From Chryseobacterium sp. StRB126 (GTDB taxonomy: Bacteria; Bacteroidota; Bacteroidia; Flavobacteriales; Weeksellaceae): a stretch of 64,000 nt of DNA. This document shows, in pieces, positions 35,218 to 44,613 of this stretch (position 1 is its first letter; every line of letters begins with the position of its first letter). A program made the translations under genes and the position numbers. The DNA lies in NCBI RefSeq assembly GCF_000829375.1, contig NZ_AP014624.1, positions 3,162,001 to 3,226,000 of the forward strand, written 5' to 3'. The notes beneath the pieces were generated by a model. It worked only from the letters and a program-made list of their open reading frames with translations, searched no databases and was not told where the DNA came from.

Positions 35218-36375
35218 TTATACTGATTTTAAAATAATTTTCCCTTTTTTGGACTGTGTAAAAATAAGGTAGTTATTTCCACCATCTTTCAATCCGTATT
35301 TATTTTTGATTTCCTCAGGTTTTAAAGGATAGTTTTTTGAAATAATATTGTATTGCTCTTTCTTTTTAATCTTTTTAGAATCAATAACTTCCATCTCAAA
35401 AATTCTTCCGGGGAATTCGGTAATCCTTTCAGAAGAAGTATATAAATGAGTATTGGGATGTAATTTTTTAACCCCGAATTTTTCTGAAATTAAATTAAAA
35501 GTTCCGGCCTTTAAAATGGAATTATTAGGAATGTAGATGAATTTTTCAGGTTCAGAGTACTCCGATTGTGCACTTTCTTCATCCCCAAATGTGAAACCAA
35601 AGTCAGATTCTCCACTTTCAAGGTTCACACAGTTGCAAATAATCCTTTTCTTCTTTTCTCCAGATAAAAAGGCTACCACTTCTTTTACATCATTTTTAAG
35701 CCCAATAATATCAAGTCTGAAAATATTGGGTACTACTGAAACAAGATATTTCAGATCAATTAATGGTGAAAGCTTAATAATCACCTGATCTGATATTGAC
35801 ATCAATTTTTCCTGGATTTCAAGGATGTTCGGTGAAAGATCCTCCAAAAGAAAAACCTTGTTTTTATTCTGATCCCTTCGGGCCGGATCAAGATAAATGG
35901 TATCAAAATTTTCCTGATTTTCATTTAAAAAATCTTCCAATTTCTGATTGATAAATCTTGCTTTCTTCTCAAGAGTATTCCAATTGTGGGCAACAATCTC
36001 TAAAAGCTCTGTATTTTGCTCTATTAAAGTAATATCTTCAAAATTTTGAGATAGATAATAAGCATCAATTCCAAAACCGCTGGTTAGGTCAATAAACTTT
36101 TTACCTTTTAAAATTTCTGATTTATAAAGAGCCGTCTTTTCGGATGATGATTGCTCCATATTAAGCTGCGGTGGAAAAATAACTCCCTCCTTCAATAAGA
36201 AAGGAAACTTTTTCTCTGCGACCTGTTTTCCTTTGATCTGCTGTACAATTTCCTGCATAGAAACTTCAGGAAACGGAGATTTTTTTAATAGTAATGAGTG
36301 CAGATCTGCCTTTAGATTTGCATTGATATAGTTTTGAACTTCTTGTTTTAATATTGTATTTCCCACAGATCTCAC
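35218..36375 (-). CDS. Class I SAM-dependent methyltransferase, THUMP-like
   Basis: The 385-residue protein has a Rossmann methyltransferase core. The SAM-binding motif is FIDLTSGFGIDAYYLS (about 94-109), followed by LIEQNTELL and the DTIYLDPARRDQNK segment (about 158-171). A THUMP-like C-terminal part follows (about 290-385). RNA is the likely substrate. The only in-frame upstream starts are GTG codons at 36375 and 36366. Both lie inside a 31-base repeat that bounds a cassette, so the original start may have been lost and replaced by codons from the repeat. The native N-terminus probably begins near ILKQEVQNYI. Confidence 0.8.
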   Translation of the reverse strand: MRSVGNTILKQEVQNYINANLKADLHSLLLKKSPFPEVSMQEIVQQIKGKQVAEKKFPFLLKEGVIFPPQLNMEQSSSEKTALYKSEILKGKKFIDLTSGFGIDAYYLSQNFEDITLIEQNTELLEIVAHNWNTLEKKARFINQKLEDFLNENQENFDTIYLDPARRDQNKNKVFLLEDLSPNILEIQEKLMSISDQVIIKLSPLIDLKYLVSVVPNIFRLDIIGLKNDVKEVVAFLSGEKKKRIICNCVNLESGESDFGFTFGDEESAQSEYSEPEKFIYIPNNSILKAGTFNLISEKFGVKKLHPNTHLYTSSERITEFPGRIFEMEVIDSKKIKKKEQYNIISKNYPLKPEEIKNKYGLKDGGNNYLIFTQSKKGKIILKSV

Positions 36376-36851
36376 GAATTACACAGATTCTTTTTTGTAT
36401 TTAATCAATATTTCCGTTTATTTTTCTGATAATACTCTTATCTATATAATCTGTATTAAAATTTACTAAAATTCCTACTTTAAGATTTGTTAGCTTTAAA
36501 TAAGTTAACAGTTGCTTGTGGTGAACATTAACTATTTCCGGTATTGATTTTATTTCGATAATAACCTTATTTTCTACAATTATATCGGCAATAAAGCTTG
36601 AATCAATAATAATGTCTTTAAATTTTATTGGAATAGGAACTTGTGTTTTAACACTTAGTCCATTATTTTCCAATTCAAATGCTAAAACTCTTTAATATAC
36701 CTTTTCCAACAACCCTGGTCCCAATTCATTATAGACAGAAAATATAGATTTTCTGATATAAAAGCTAATCTCATTCTCATTCATTTGTGTTATGTTTAAA
36801 TTTTACAGTCTTACCTATAAAATCTGTGTTATCTGGGAAATCTGTGGGAAA
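36359..36851. mobile_element. Cassette bounded by matching CACAGAT inverted repeats
   Basis: The left end reads TTTCCCACAGAT (36359-36370), 10 bases, ACACAGATT (36381-36389). The right end reads AATCTGTGT (36821-36829), 10 bases, ATCTGTGGGAAA (36840-36851). The two ends are reverse complements with identical spacing, 31 bases each, and enclose only the broken GxxExxY gene. The unit of 493 bases lies exactly between mutA and the methyltransferase gene. A target-site duplication was not evident by eye. This could be a repeat-borne cassette or two copies of a genome-wide repeat that happen to face each other. Confidence 0.5.
36401..36784 (-). pseudogene. GxxExxY family protein, interrupted by TAA
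   Basis: The complete frame would run from the ATG at 36784-36782 to the stop at 36401, 127 residues, which fits the GxxExxY family. The diagnostic stretch VYNELGPGLLEKVY is present (residues 17-30, with G-L-L-E-K-V-Y). The very next codon is TAA (36694-36692), where the family usually has a charged residue such as Lys (AAA). The frame then continues RVLAFELENNG and ends with IIEIKSIPEIVNVHHKQLLTYLKL and VGILVNFN, also typical. So this is either a recent pseudogene, a two-part product, or a sequencing error. Function of the family is not known. Confidence 0.75.
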
Positions 36852-36861
36852 TAATTACATC

Positions 36862-38025
36862 TTATTCAAACATTTCTGCCCAACGAACGGCTTTTATTTC
36901 TTTTTCGTTGTAAAGGTCACTAATGGACTTTTTAACGTCTAATTTTGGGTATAAATTAACCCCAATCAGTTTGATTTTTCCTTCTTCAATCCATTGTTGC
37001 TCTTCAATAGCATGGTCGTAGATCTTTTTCTGAACAACTCCCTGCTTTAAAAGTTCAAGATAGCCTCCGGCATCTTCCATTTCAACAAATAACCCCCAAG
37101 CCTTGTCTGCAATCTGTTGAGTAACATCTTCAATATAAAAGCTTCCGTTACCGGCATCTTCAAACACATTGATGATGCTTTCATACGCCAGAACAATCTG
37201 CTGCTTGAAAGAAATTTCCTCGGAGTTATCTGTACTTCTGTTTACAAGATAATTGTTTGTAAACACTGCATCTGCCCCACCAATCATTGCTGAAGCTAAT
37301 TCTAATGTAGAACGGATCAGGTTGTTTTCATTATCAGAAACAGCCTTATTTCTAAGGGAAGTTTCTACAAAGATGTAAGGAATCTCATCTAATCCATATT
37401 CTTTGGAAAGCTGGTTAAAAACCATTTTAAAGGCTCTTAGTTTTGCCATTTCAAAGAAGTAATTACTTCCTACGGCAATTCTGAAGATTAATTTATTGAG
37501 AATTTCAGCTCCATATACTTCTACCAGCTCTTTTGTTTTTGCCAAGGCAATCCCTAATTGCTGATAAATAGCAGCTCCTGCATTCTGATGCAGTGAGATA
37601 TCTACACAAATACTTCTTTTGAATCCTTTTGCCAATAATTCTTTTGCCAATTGATCGTCAATCATGGCATCTTTTTCATTGAAGACATCAATTAAAGAAA
37701 AATATTGATCTTCATCCTGAGGGGTAATATGTCCTGCAAGTTCTTTATTGTTGACAAAGAGGGTTTTCTCGCTCAGATTTTCTACATTCTGATCGAGTAA
37801 AAATGCAAATACTTCTTCTTCCAGACTTTCGTGATATCTAGCCACCAAATGGGTACTTTCTTCAACTCTTGGCAGATTTACCAAAGTTTTTTTAACCTCT
37901 GTATAGAAAGGTCTTACTTCTATTCCTTCCAGGTTTTCCTTTTCCAGAATAGGATAAATATCCTCTGTTTTAAGCTGTTTTTTTACTAAATTTTCCCAAT
38001 TTGGAAGTGTAGCTGTATTTGACAT
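36862..38025 (-). CDS. mutA: Methylmalonyl-CoA mutase small (beta) subunit-like
   Basis: The 387-residue protein resembles the non-catalytic small subunit of methylmalonyl-CoA mutase: LPNWENLVKKQLKTEDIYPIL at the N-terminus, then AVGSNYFFEMAKLRAFKMVFNQL (about 185-207), PYIFVETSLRNKAVSDNENNLIRSTLELASAMIGGADAVFTNNYL and ISFKQQIVLAYESIINVFEDAGNGSFYIEDVTQQIADKAW. It lacks the B12-binding domain. The large subunit gene often follows directly but is not in this window: next is a repeat-bounded cassette. The pair interconverts succinyl-CoA and methylmalonyl-CoA in propionate metabolism. Confidence 0.87.
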   Translation of the reverse strand: MSNTATLPNWENLVKKQLKTEDIYPILEKENLEGIEVRPFYTEVKKTLVNLPRVEESTHLVARYHESLEEEVFAFLLDQNVENLSEKTLFVNNKELAGHITPQDEDQYFSLIDVFNEKDAMIDDQLAKELLAKGFKRSICVDISLHQNAGAAIYQQLGIALAKTKELVEVYGAEILNKLIFRIAVGSNYFFEMAKLRAFKMVFNQLSKEYGLDEIPYIFVETSLRNKAVSDNENNLIRSTLELASAMIGGADAVFTNNYLVNRSTDNSEEISFKQQIVLAYESIINVFEDAGNGSFYIEDVTQQIADKAWGLFVEMEDAGGYLELLKQGVVQKKIYDHAIEEQQWIEEGKIKLIGVNLYPKLDVKKSISDLYNEKEIKAVRWAEMFE

Positions 38026-38094
38026 TAGTTTTATTTAAATTGTGGGTGGGCAATGGCGAATTGATGAACTCTTCCCTATTGACGTATCCTATTA

Positions 38095-38451
38095 TTATTT
38101 CTTAGCGACTTTTGTACTGTCGACTACCAAAATGAAGATTTCTTCATTGGGTTTCTTCATAAAATAATTTTCTCTTGCGTATTTTTCCTTTTCTGATTTG
38201 TTGTTCATCAACTTTTTATAGAAGGCATCGTTCTTTTCGTATTCTTTTTTATAATACTCCAATTGATCTTCATATTTATGAATCTCACCATTCAGTTCGT
38301 TAATTACAAGAAATGAGGTTTTGTCGAAGAAAACCATCCATACCAAAAACAGACAGATCGTAATGGTATACTTATTCAACACATATTTTTGGATAAGTTT
38401 GAATGTTTCAGATTTCGGCTGAATGTCTTTGATAAGGTTATTTTCTTCCAT
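38095..38451 (-). CDS. DivIC/FtsB-like septum formation initiator
   Basis: The 118-residue membrane protein has one transmembrane helix (about 28-50, ITICLFLVWMVFF) and then a coiled coil (about 53-95, INELNGEIHKYEDQLEYYKKEYEKN), ending in KEKYARENYFMKKPNEEIFIL. This is the standard FtsB/DivIC layout, which bridges FtsL and FtsQ in the division complex. It follows uridine kinase after 4 bases, so the two are co-transcribed. Confidence 0.85.
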   Translation of the reverse strand: MEENNLIKDIQPKSETFKLIQKYVLNKYTITICLFLVWMVFFDKTSFLVINELNGEIHKYEDQLEYYKKEYEKNDAFYKKLMNNKSEKEKYARENYFMKKPNEEIFILVVDSTKVAKK

Positions 38452-38455
38452 TTTT

Positions 38456-39070
38456 TTAATGTTTTTTCAACGAGTTTTTAATAACAGTAGTTAAAAAATC
38501 AATGGCTACGGAATTCTGTTTCATATTTGGGATAATAAGATCAGCATCATTTTTAGATGGCTCAATGAATTCCTGGTGCATTGGTTTTAAGGTTGTCTGA
38601 TAACGGTGTAATACTTCGCTCAGATCCCTTCCTCTTTCCTGGGTATCTCTCCTGATTCTCCTTATCAGCCTTTCATCAGAATCTGCATGAACAAATACTT
38701 TCAGATCAAATTCTTTCAGTAATTCTTTGTTGGTAAGAACCAGAATTCCTTCTACTACCAATACATTCTTAGGTTCTACAGTTACGTGATCTCCTGTTCT
38801 GGAATGCGTTACAAAGCTATAAATCGGCTGTTCTATCGGCTCATTATTTTTTAAAGCTTTTACGTGTTTTATCAATAGTTCAAAATCTATTGACTTCGGA
38901 TGGTCATAATTTAAAGCCTCTCTTTCTGTCAGTGTAAGACCTTGGTTGTCGTGATAATAATTATCCTGTGAAAGGATATTCATTCCTTCGATATCAAGCT
39001 GCTGAAGTATCTTATCAACAACTGTAGTTTTGCCGGATCCTGTCCCACCGGCAATTCCTATTACAAGCAT
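38456..39070 (-). CDS. udk: Uridine kinase
   Basis: The 204-residue P-loop kinase phosphorylates uridine and cytidine in pyrimidine salvage. Walker A is GIAGGTGSGKTTVVDKI (5-21), followed by SQDNYYHDNQGLTL (about 35), NYDHPKSIDFELL (about 54-66) and HADSDERLIRRIRRDTQERGR (about 127-147). The length matches the family. A full promoter lies upstream (39097-39127), and it heads an operon with the divIC-like gene. Confidence 0.94.
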   Translation of the reverse strand: MLVIGIAGGTGSGKTTVVDKILQQLDIEGMNILSQDNYYHDNQGLTLTEREALNYDHPKSIDFELLIKHVKALKNNEPIEQPIYSFVTHSRTGDHVTVEPKNVLVVEGILVLTNKELLKEFDLKVFVHADSDERLIRRIRRDTQERGRDLSEVLHRYQTTLKPMHQEFIEPSKNDADLIIPNMKQNSVAIDFLTTVIKNSLKKH

Positions 39071-39096
39071 TGTTTTTTGTTTCTTTATAGTTGGTA

Positions 39097-39127
39097 CAAA
39101 TATACTATTTTAGATAAAATGTGGCAA
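39097..39127 (-). promoter_or_regulatory. Promoter of udk
   Basis: TATATTTG (39104-39097) on the minus strand with TTG (39127-39125) 20 bases upstream, the full Bacteroidetes promoter pattern. The udk ATG is 26 bases downstream. Confidence 0.7.
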
Positions 39128-39555
39128 TGCAGAGAGCGAAATTGAGTAATTAAGAAATTCTTATATCCTGAGGTTAAAGTAATTAGTCTCAAAAATAGTT
39201 AGAATACTGAAAATTGGTTGATTTGGTGAGAAAAAATTGCTTTTATCTTTAAAAACTACAGTCTTATTTTCTTAACGCCAGGAATACGCGAAGGATTTAT
39301 AAAATTGTATGGTTATTTTTCGCTCGCAAAGGCATTTCATTCGGCAATGGATCTAATAACGGGCCTCGTTAAGTGTTAACGCCTTTGCGAACGGAATTTT
39401 TCATTCTTTTAATGAAGAACCCTGCGAACGCCGCGTTAAAATAATTTACAGGAACCATAAAACTGGGTATTAAATTTAGAATATTTAGATCATGAGATTC
39501 TTTGTACGTCGAAATGACAGCGACTTATCGTTGAATATTCATAAAAGATTTTCAC
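39128..39555. repeat. Gap with interspersed repeats, no gene
   Basis: An inverted pair CGCAAAGGC (39325-39333) and GCCTTTGCG (39381-39389) flanks AT-rich DNA, followed by a GAGATTCTTTGTACGTCGAAATGACAG element (near 39493-39520) that is typical of scattered repeats in this genus. No coding frame is convincing. Confidence 0.5.
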
Positions 39556-39585
39556 AAAAAAAACCGACCAATGTATTGGCCGGTT
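39556..39585 (-). terminator. Terminator of clpS
   Basis: AACCG-A-CCAAT and ATTGG-C-CGGTT with one wobble on the minus strand, followed by a T run (39556-39563). It is 6 bases past the clpS stop. Confidence 0.8.
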
Positions 39586-39591
39586 CTAATT

Positions 39592-39897
39592 TTATAGGAT
39601 TTCACTTGTTAATTCGCGTGAAAGTAATTTTTCGTGCATAGGCTTCAAAAGATCTAATGAGCCTGTTTTTACGGTACATTTGCCCTTATAATGGACAAGC
39701 ATTGTACATTGTTCTGCCTGTTCCCATGTATGTTTGCATATTTCAATCAGGCTATCGATAACATAATCGAAGGTGTGAATATCATCATTATGCAAAACCA
39801 ACTTGTAGACATCATCCGTATCGTCCAGTACCAGAACGTCTTCTTCATACTGACGTTTCGGATCTTCATAGTCTTTTATCGTATTATAAAAATTCAT
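39592..39897 (-). CDS. clpS: ClpS adaptor of the Clp protease
   Basis: The 101-residue protein is the N-end rule adaptor that delivers substrates to ClpA/ClpC. The signature VYKLVLHNDDIHTFDYVIDSL (about 30-50) contains the conserved N-D-D loop, and AEQCTMLVHYKGKCTVKTG (about 61-79) gives the rest of the binding groove. It follows the CorC-like gene after 11 bases and is co-transcribed with it. Confidence 0.92.
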   Translation of the reverse strand: MNFYNTIKDYEDPKRQYEEDVLVLDDTDDVYKLVLHNDDIHTFDYVIDSLIEICKHTWEQAEQCTMLVHYKGKCTVKTGSLDLLKPMHEKLLSRELTSEIL

Positions 39898-39908
39898 TCT
39901 TAGTTGTT

Positions 39909-41267
39909 TTAAACTTCACCAATTTTTTCTGCTAAACTATCAATGGCATTGGGTTCCTGATATATCAACTCAACCAGTTCCACACTCTTATTGTTCATCT
40001 TCAGAATTTTAAAATGATATTCATCCAAATCAAATTCCTGATTTTCTTCCGGAATATCTTCCAATTCATAAAGAATAAATCCTGCTAATGAGTTGTATTC
40101 ACTTTCTTCAGAAAGAGGCAGCCTTTTAGGTAAGAATTCATTGATTTCATCCAGAGGCTGTGTGGCCTTTACCCAGTAGGTATTGTCAGCAATTTTATCA
40201 ACAATTTTCTCTTCTTCATCCTCTTCATCCTGAATTTCTCCTACCAATTCTTCCAGAATATCTTCAAGGGTAATAATACCTTCTGTTCCACCAAATTCGT
40301 CAATAACAATGGCAAGGTGTTGTTTTTTTTGTTGGAAAATTTTCAATAAGTCTGAAACTTTCTTGCTTTCCACTACGAAAAAAGCATCACGCATCAGATC
40401 TTTAAGATCCTCATGGTCTAAAGCTCCTTTTCTTTTAACAAATTCTCTTATAATTTCCTTTGTATAGAAGATACCGATTATATTGTCAATAGAATCAAGA
40501 TATACAGGAATACGGGAATAACCGCTATCCATAATGGTATTGATAATATCATTCACCTCTTCTTCAAAGTCGATGGAAGTAATATTCTGTCTTGGAACCA
40601 TGATTTGTTTTGCAGAGTGATCTGTAAAATCAAATGCATTTTTAATGATTTCGTAGTTCTCTTCTTCAATTTCACCACTGTCTGCACTTTGTTTTACCAA
40701 AAGCTGAAGCTCTTCCGTAGAGTGGATTTCCTGCTCTGAAGCGGGGTGAATTTTTATCAGTCTTAAGAAACCATTAGACATGGAATTCATCAACCAGATA
40801 AACGGTTTAAAAATTGTGTAGAAAACTCTCAATGGTACAGCTGTAGCCATTGTTGTAGCTTCTGATTTTCTGATGGCTATTGATTTTGGGATAAGTTCAC
40901 CAAATACAATATGCATAATGGTAATCAACACAAAGCTAGTGACCACTGAAATGGTAGTAATGGTTGTTTGGGTTAATTCTACATTTAAAGAATGAAAAAT
41001 ATTTTCAACAATATGATGCAGGGCACTCTCTCCTACCCAACCAAGGGCAAGGGACGCCAATGTAATTCCTAATTGTGTAGCAGAAAGATATTCATCCAAG
41101 TGTTTGATAATATGTTCTGCCTGTTTTGCCATAGAATCCCCTTCTGCGGCTTTTAATTGAATTTGAGAGTAACGAACTTTAACAATTGAAAATTCTGCGG
41201 CTACGAAGAAGCCATTTAGTAATACAAGAAATAAGGCCAGCAAAAGCCTGACTATGTCCGAGTCCAT
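39909..41267 (-). CDS. CorC/HlyC-type CBS-domain membrane protein
   Basis: The 452-residue protein has an N-terminal CNNM transmembrane domain with three or four helices (from [19 protein letters not shown]), followed by two CBS domains (about 205-330, QIMVPRQNI and FGGTEGIITLEDILEELVGEI) and a C-terminal CorC_HlyC domain. Family members have been linked to divalent-cation efflux or magnesium homeostasis. Relatives in Flavobacteriia include the gliding protein GldE, so the exact role needs family placement. A TATCTTTG element at 41303-41296 is a candidate -7 box. clpS follows in the same operon. Confidence 0.88.
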   Translation of the reverse strand: MDSDIVRLLLALFLVLLNGFFVAAEFSIVKVRYSQIQLKAAEGDSMAKQAEHIIKHLDEYLSATQLGITLASLALGWVGESALHHIVENIFHSLNVELTQTTITTISVVTSFVLITIMHIVFGELIPKSIAIRKSEATTMATAVPLRVFYTIFKPFIWLMNSMSNGFLRLIKIHPASEQEIHSTEELQLLVKQSADSGEIEEENYEIIKNAFDFTDHSAKQIMVPRQNITSIDFEEEVNDIINTIMDSGYSRIPVYLDSIDNIIGIFYTKEIIREFVKRKGALDHEDLKDLMRDAFFVVESKKVSDLLKIFQQKKQHLAIVIDEFGGTEGIITLEDILEELVGEIQDEEDEEEKIVDKIADNTYWVKATQPLDEINEFLPKRLPLSEESEYNSLAGFILYELEDIPEENQEFDLDEYHFKILKMNNKSVELVELIYQEPNAIDSLAEKIGEV

Positions 41268-41485
41268 TTAGAAGTTGTATAAATTTTATTAGGTACAAAG
41301 ATATGCAAAATAAAAATAACCTGAATCCGGGATAGATTATTTCAATAGAGTAATTTTTGAGAAGAAAAACAACTTCCTAAAACCTGCCTATTTTGCAATA
41401 AAAAAAATAATTGTATATACTTTTCATTTCCATATAAAAAGAGGTGTTTTTGAATGCTTAATTACGTTTTTTAACCTTTATAAAT

Positions 41486-41515
41486 AAAAAAGCACCGATA
41501 AAATCGATGCTTTTT
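41486..41515 (-). terminator. Terminator of the atp operon
   Basis: AAAAAGCA-C-CGAT and ATCG-A-TGCTTTTT with one wobble on the minus strand, 21 bases past the atpG stop. Confidence 0.8.
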
Positions 41516-41536
41516 ATTGTATGTTAAAATAATTCT

Positions 41537-42400
41537 TTACGAATTTTTCAAAGCTTCTGCTCCGGAAACAATTTCCAAGATTTCGTTGGTAATTGCAGCC
41601 TGTCTTGCTTTGTTATAGAAGATCTTAAGATCATTTCTCAAAGCTTCTGCATTATCTGTTGCTTTGTGCATTGCAGTCATTCTAGCTCCGTGCTCAGATG
41701 CTACTGAATCTAAGATTGATTTGAAAACCTGAGTTTTGATAGACTTTGGAATTAAGTTATCTAAGATCTCAGTTTTGTTAGGTTCAAAGATGTAATCTGT
41801 TTCAACCTGTGGTTCTGTAGTTTCAGGCATTGAGATGGGAAGAAGCTGCTCTGTAGTTACTTCCTGAGTTGCTGCATTAACGAATTTGTTATAAATAACA
41901 TAAACTTCGTCAAATTTACCTTCTTTGAAGCTAGCCATTACTCCTTCTGTAATATGAGCAACAGTATCAAAGTTCAAATTATCATACACAGAACTTCCAT
42001 TAGCATATACTGAACGATTTCTTCTTACAGCATCATATACTTTTTTTCCTACAGGAAGAACTTCAATCTCATACTGAGAGTTCTTCTGAAACTGAAGGTT
42101 AAGCTCTTTTACAATTGAAGAGTTAAAAGCTCCCGCAAGACCTCTGTTTGAAGTAACAGCGATGAAAAGTATTCTTTTAACCTCTCTTTTCTGAGCATAT
42201 ACAGAAACCTGGTCAGGATCAGAACTAGAATTTACATTCTGGATAAGCTCCTGTAATTTTTCAGAATAAGGTCTTAACATTACGATTGCGTCCTGTGCTT
42301 TTTTAAGTTTCGCAGCGGAAACCATCTTCATAGCACGTGTAATCTGCATCGTAGATGAAATTGACGTAATTCTGCCTCGTATTTCTTTTAAGTTTGCCAT
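41537..42400 (-). CDS. atpG: ATP synthase gamma subunit
   Basis: The 287-residue subunit forms the central rotor shaft of F1. N-terminal MANLKEIRGRITSISSTMQITRAMKMVSAAKLKKAQ and C-terminal HGARMTAMHKATDNAEALRNDLKIFYNKARQAAITNEILEIVSGAEAL are the two coiled-coil helices and are highly conserved. It is the last gene of the operon atpB-E-F-H-A-G, separated from atpA by a repeat-bearing gap of 77 bases. Confidence 0.97.
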   Translation of the reverse strand: MANLKEIRGRITSISSTMQITRAMKMVSAAKLKKAQDAIVMLRPYSEKLQELIQNVNSSSDPDQVSVYAQKREVKRILFIAVTSNRGLAGAFNSSIVKELNLQFQKNSQYEIEVLPVGKKVYDAVRRNRSVYANGSSVYDNLNFDTVAHITEGVMASFKEGKFDEVYVIYNKFVNAATQEVTTEQLLPISMPETTEPQVETDYIFEPNKTEILDNLIPKSIKTQVFKSILDSVASEHGARMTAMHKATDNAEALRNDLKIFYNKARQAAITNEILEIVSGAEALKNS

Positions 42401-42412
42401 TAATTTGGGTTC

Positions 42413-42466
42413 AAAGTTTAAGGTCTAAAGTTTAAGGCTTAAAACGTTATATTTTAAACCTTAAAC
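42413..42466. repeat. Small repeat between atpA and atpG
   Basis: AAAGTTTAAGG occurs twice (42413-42423 and 42427-42437), and CCTTAAAC (42459-42466) is the inverse of part of it. The spacer folds into an A/T-rich hairpin. It is likely an interspersed repeat that sits within the transcript. Confidence 0.5.
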
Positions 42467-42477
42467 ATTGAATTTTT

Positions 42478-44055
42478 TTAGTTGTATTTAGAAGCTAAAT
42501 CATTAGCTGCCTGCTTAAGAACACCGGTAATATCGTTATCGATTTTTCCAGCTTTGATAGCAGCCATTGTATCTGGGTGCTTAGATTTTAGGAACTCGAT
42601 ATATTCGTGTTGGAATTCTTTAATCTTGTTCAATGGAACGTTTCTCATTAAGTTTTCTGTTCCAGCATATACGATCGCTACCTGACTTTCTACAGGAAGT
42701 GGTGCATTTACTGGCTGCTTAAGGATCTCTACGTTTCTTTCTCCTTTAGAGATCACTGCTAAAGTAGAAGCATCAAGATCAGAACCGAATTTAGCAAACG
42801 CTTCTAGTTCTTTATATTGAGCCTGGTCTAATTTAAGAGTACCAGAAACTTTTTTCATTGATTTGATCTGAGCGTTACCTCCTACTCTCGATACAGAGAT
42901 ACCTACGTTGATTGCAGGACGAACCCCTGAGTTGAATAGATCAGACTCCAAGAAGATCTGTCCGTCAGTAATAGAGATTACGTTTGTAGGGATATATGCA
43001 GAAACGTCACCAGCCTGAGTTTCAATGATTGGAAGAGCCGTTAATGAACCACCTCCTTTCACGATTGGTTTAAGAGATTCTGGCAAATCGTTCATTTGCT
43101 TAGCGATGTTATCATCAGCAATTACTTTTGCAGCTCTTTCCAATAGTCTTGAGTGAAGATAGAAAACGTCTCCAGGGTAAGCTTCACGGCCCGGTGGTCT
43201 TCTTAATAGTAGAGAAAGCTCACGGTAAGCAACAGCTTGTTTAGATAAATCATCATAAACGATAAGTGCTGGTCTACCAGTGTCTCTGAAGAATTCACCG
43301 ATAGAAGCTCCTGCCATTGCAGAATATACCTGCATTGGAACTGGATCTGATGCGTTAGCTGCAACGATTACCGTATAAGCTAAAGCTCCTTTATCAGAAA
43401 GGGTTTTAACGATTTGTGCTACAGTAGAAGCTTTCTGACCGATAGCAACATATATACAATATACTGGCTTACCAGCATCAAAGAATTCTTTTTGGTTGAT
43501 GATCGTATCGATCGCAACAGTAGTTTTACCTGTTTGTCTGTCACCAATGATAAGCTCTCTCTGACCTCTTCCTACAGGAATCATCGCATCAATTGCAACG
43601 ATACCAGACTGTAAAGGTTCAGTTACCGGTTGTCTGAAGATAACTCCAGGAGCTTTTCTTTCTAATGGCATTTCGTATAAATCTCCTGTGATAGGACCTT
43701 TACCATCGATAGGGTTACCAAGAGTATCAACTACTCTTCCTAACATACCTTCTCCTACTTTAATAGAAGAGATTCTGTTTGTTCTTCTTACTGTATCCCC
43801 TTCTTTTACTAATTTACTTTCACCTAATAAAGCAACACCCACGTTGTCTTCTTCAAGGTTAAGTACAATACCTTCTACATCACTAGAAAATTTCACCAAC
43901 TCTCCGTATTGTACGTTTTCTAACCCGTATACACGAGCAATACCATCACCGATGGTTAAAACTGTACCTACTTCCTCAACATTTGATTGAGTATCGAAGT
44001 TGGCCAATTGCTGTTTTAAGATCGCAGATACTTCTGCCGGATTTATTTCTGCCAT
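42478..44055 (-). CDS. atpA: ATP synthase alpha subunit
   Basis: The 525-residue F1 subunit has the Walker A motif [12 protein letters not shown] (about 172-183), the signature [14 protein letters not shown] (about 380), and [18 protein letters not shown] sequence upstream of it. It binds nucleotide at non-catalytic sites in the alpha3beta3 ring. It lies 16 bases after atpH. The beta and epsilon genes are absent, as is usual in Bacteroidetes, where atpD-atpC are elsewhere. Confidence 0.98.
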   Translation of the reverse strand: MAEINPAEVSAILKQQLANFDTQSNVEEVGTVLTIGDGIARVYGLENVQYGELVKFSSDVEGIVLNLEEDNVGVALLGESKLVKEGDTVRRTNRISSIKVGEGMLGRVVDTLGNPIDGKGPITGDLYEMPLERKAPGVIFRQPVTEPLQSGIVAIDAMIPVGRGQRELIIGDRQTGKTTVAIDTIINQKEFFDAGKPVYCIYVAIGQKASTVAQIVKTLSDKGALAYTVIVAANASDPVPMQVYSAMAGASIGEFFRDTGRPALIVYDDLSKQAVAYRELSLLLRRPPGREAYPGDVFYLHSRLLERAAKVIADDNIAKQMNDLPESLKPIVKGGGSLTALPIIETQAGDVSAYIPTNVISITDGQIFLESDLFNSGVRPAINVGISVSRVGGNAQIKSMKKVSGTLKLDQAQYKELEAFAKFGSDLDASTLAVISKGERNVEILKQPVNAPLPVESQVAIVYAGTENLMRNVPLNKIKEFQHEYIEFLKSKHPDTMAAIKAGKIDNDITGVLKQAANDLASKYN

Positions 44056-44071
44056 TGTATGGTTGTTTTTC

Positions 44072-44611
44072 TTAATTTAATTGGAAATCTTTTTTAACTT
44101 GGTTCAATTTGGTCTTCACAGACGCGTCTACCTGCTGGTCTCCTACTCTTAGGATATATCCACCTAAAATATCTTGGTTGATGATGAGTTTCAAATCGAA
44201 GTTTGAATTGGCATTCACCAAGTTGGTAGATCTTAGAATCTGATCAATATTCTCTTTAGAAAGCTGAGTAGCCGTGGTAAGAGTTACTCTCTGTACTCCG
44301 TTGATATCTTCAACTTTCTTGATGAATTCCTGAGCAATATTTTTTAATTGGCTTTCACGTCCGTGTTTAATAACCAATTTGATCAAATTCTGGGAAGATG
44401 CTGATAATCCTTTGAAAATTTCGTTTGCTACCTCTATTTTCTTTTTTGCATCAATGTAAGGTGTAAGGAAGAATTTGTTCAAATCCTTAGATTCAATCAT
44501 GATCTTCGCTACATCTTTCATTTCAGAAAATACGGCAGCTGTCTGACCTGATTCATTAGTGAAATCAAGTAAACCCTGTGCGTATCTTTTCGCTACTTTA
44601 GATGTAAGCAT
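44072..44611 (-). CDS. atpH: ATP synthase delta subunit
   Basis: The 179-residue protein joins F1 to the peripheral stalk. N-terminal [19 protein letters not shown] is the OSCP motif and the C-terminal [38 protein letters not shown] is the diagnostic end. It lies 2 bases after atpF. Confidence 0.94.
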   Translation of the reverse strand: MLTSKVAKRYAQGLLDFTNESGQTAAVFSEMKDVAKIMIESKDLNKFFLTPYIDAKKKIEVANEIFKGLSASSQNLIKLVIKHGRESQLKNIAQEFIKKVEDINGVQRVTLTTATQLSKENIDQILRSTNLVNANSNFDLKLIINQDILGGYILRVGDQQVDASVKTKLNQVKKDFQLN

Positions 44612-44613
44612 TC

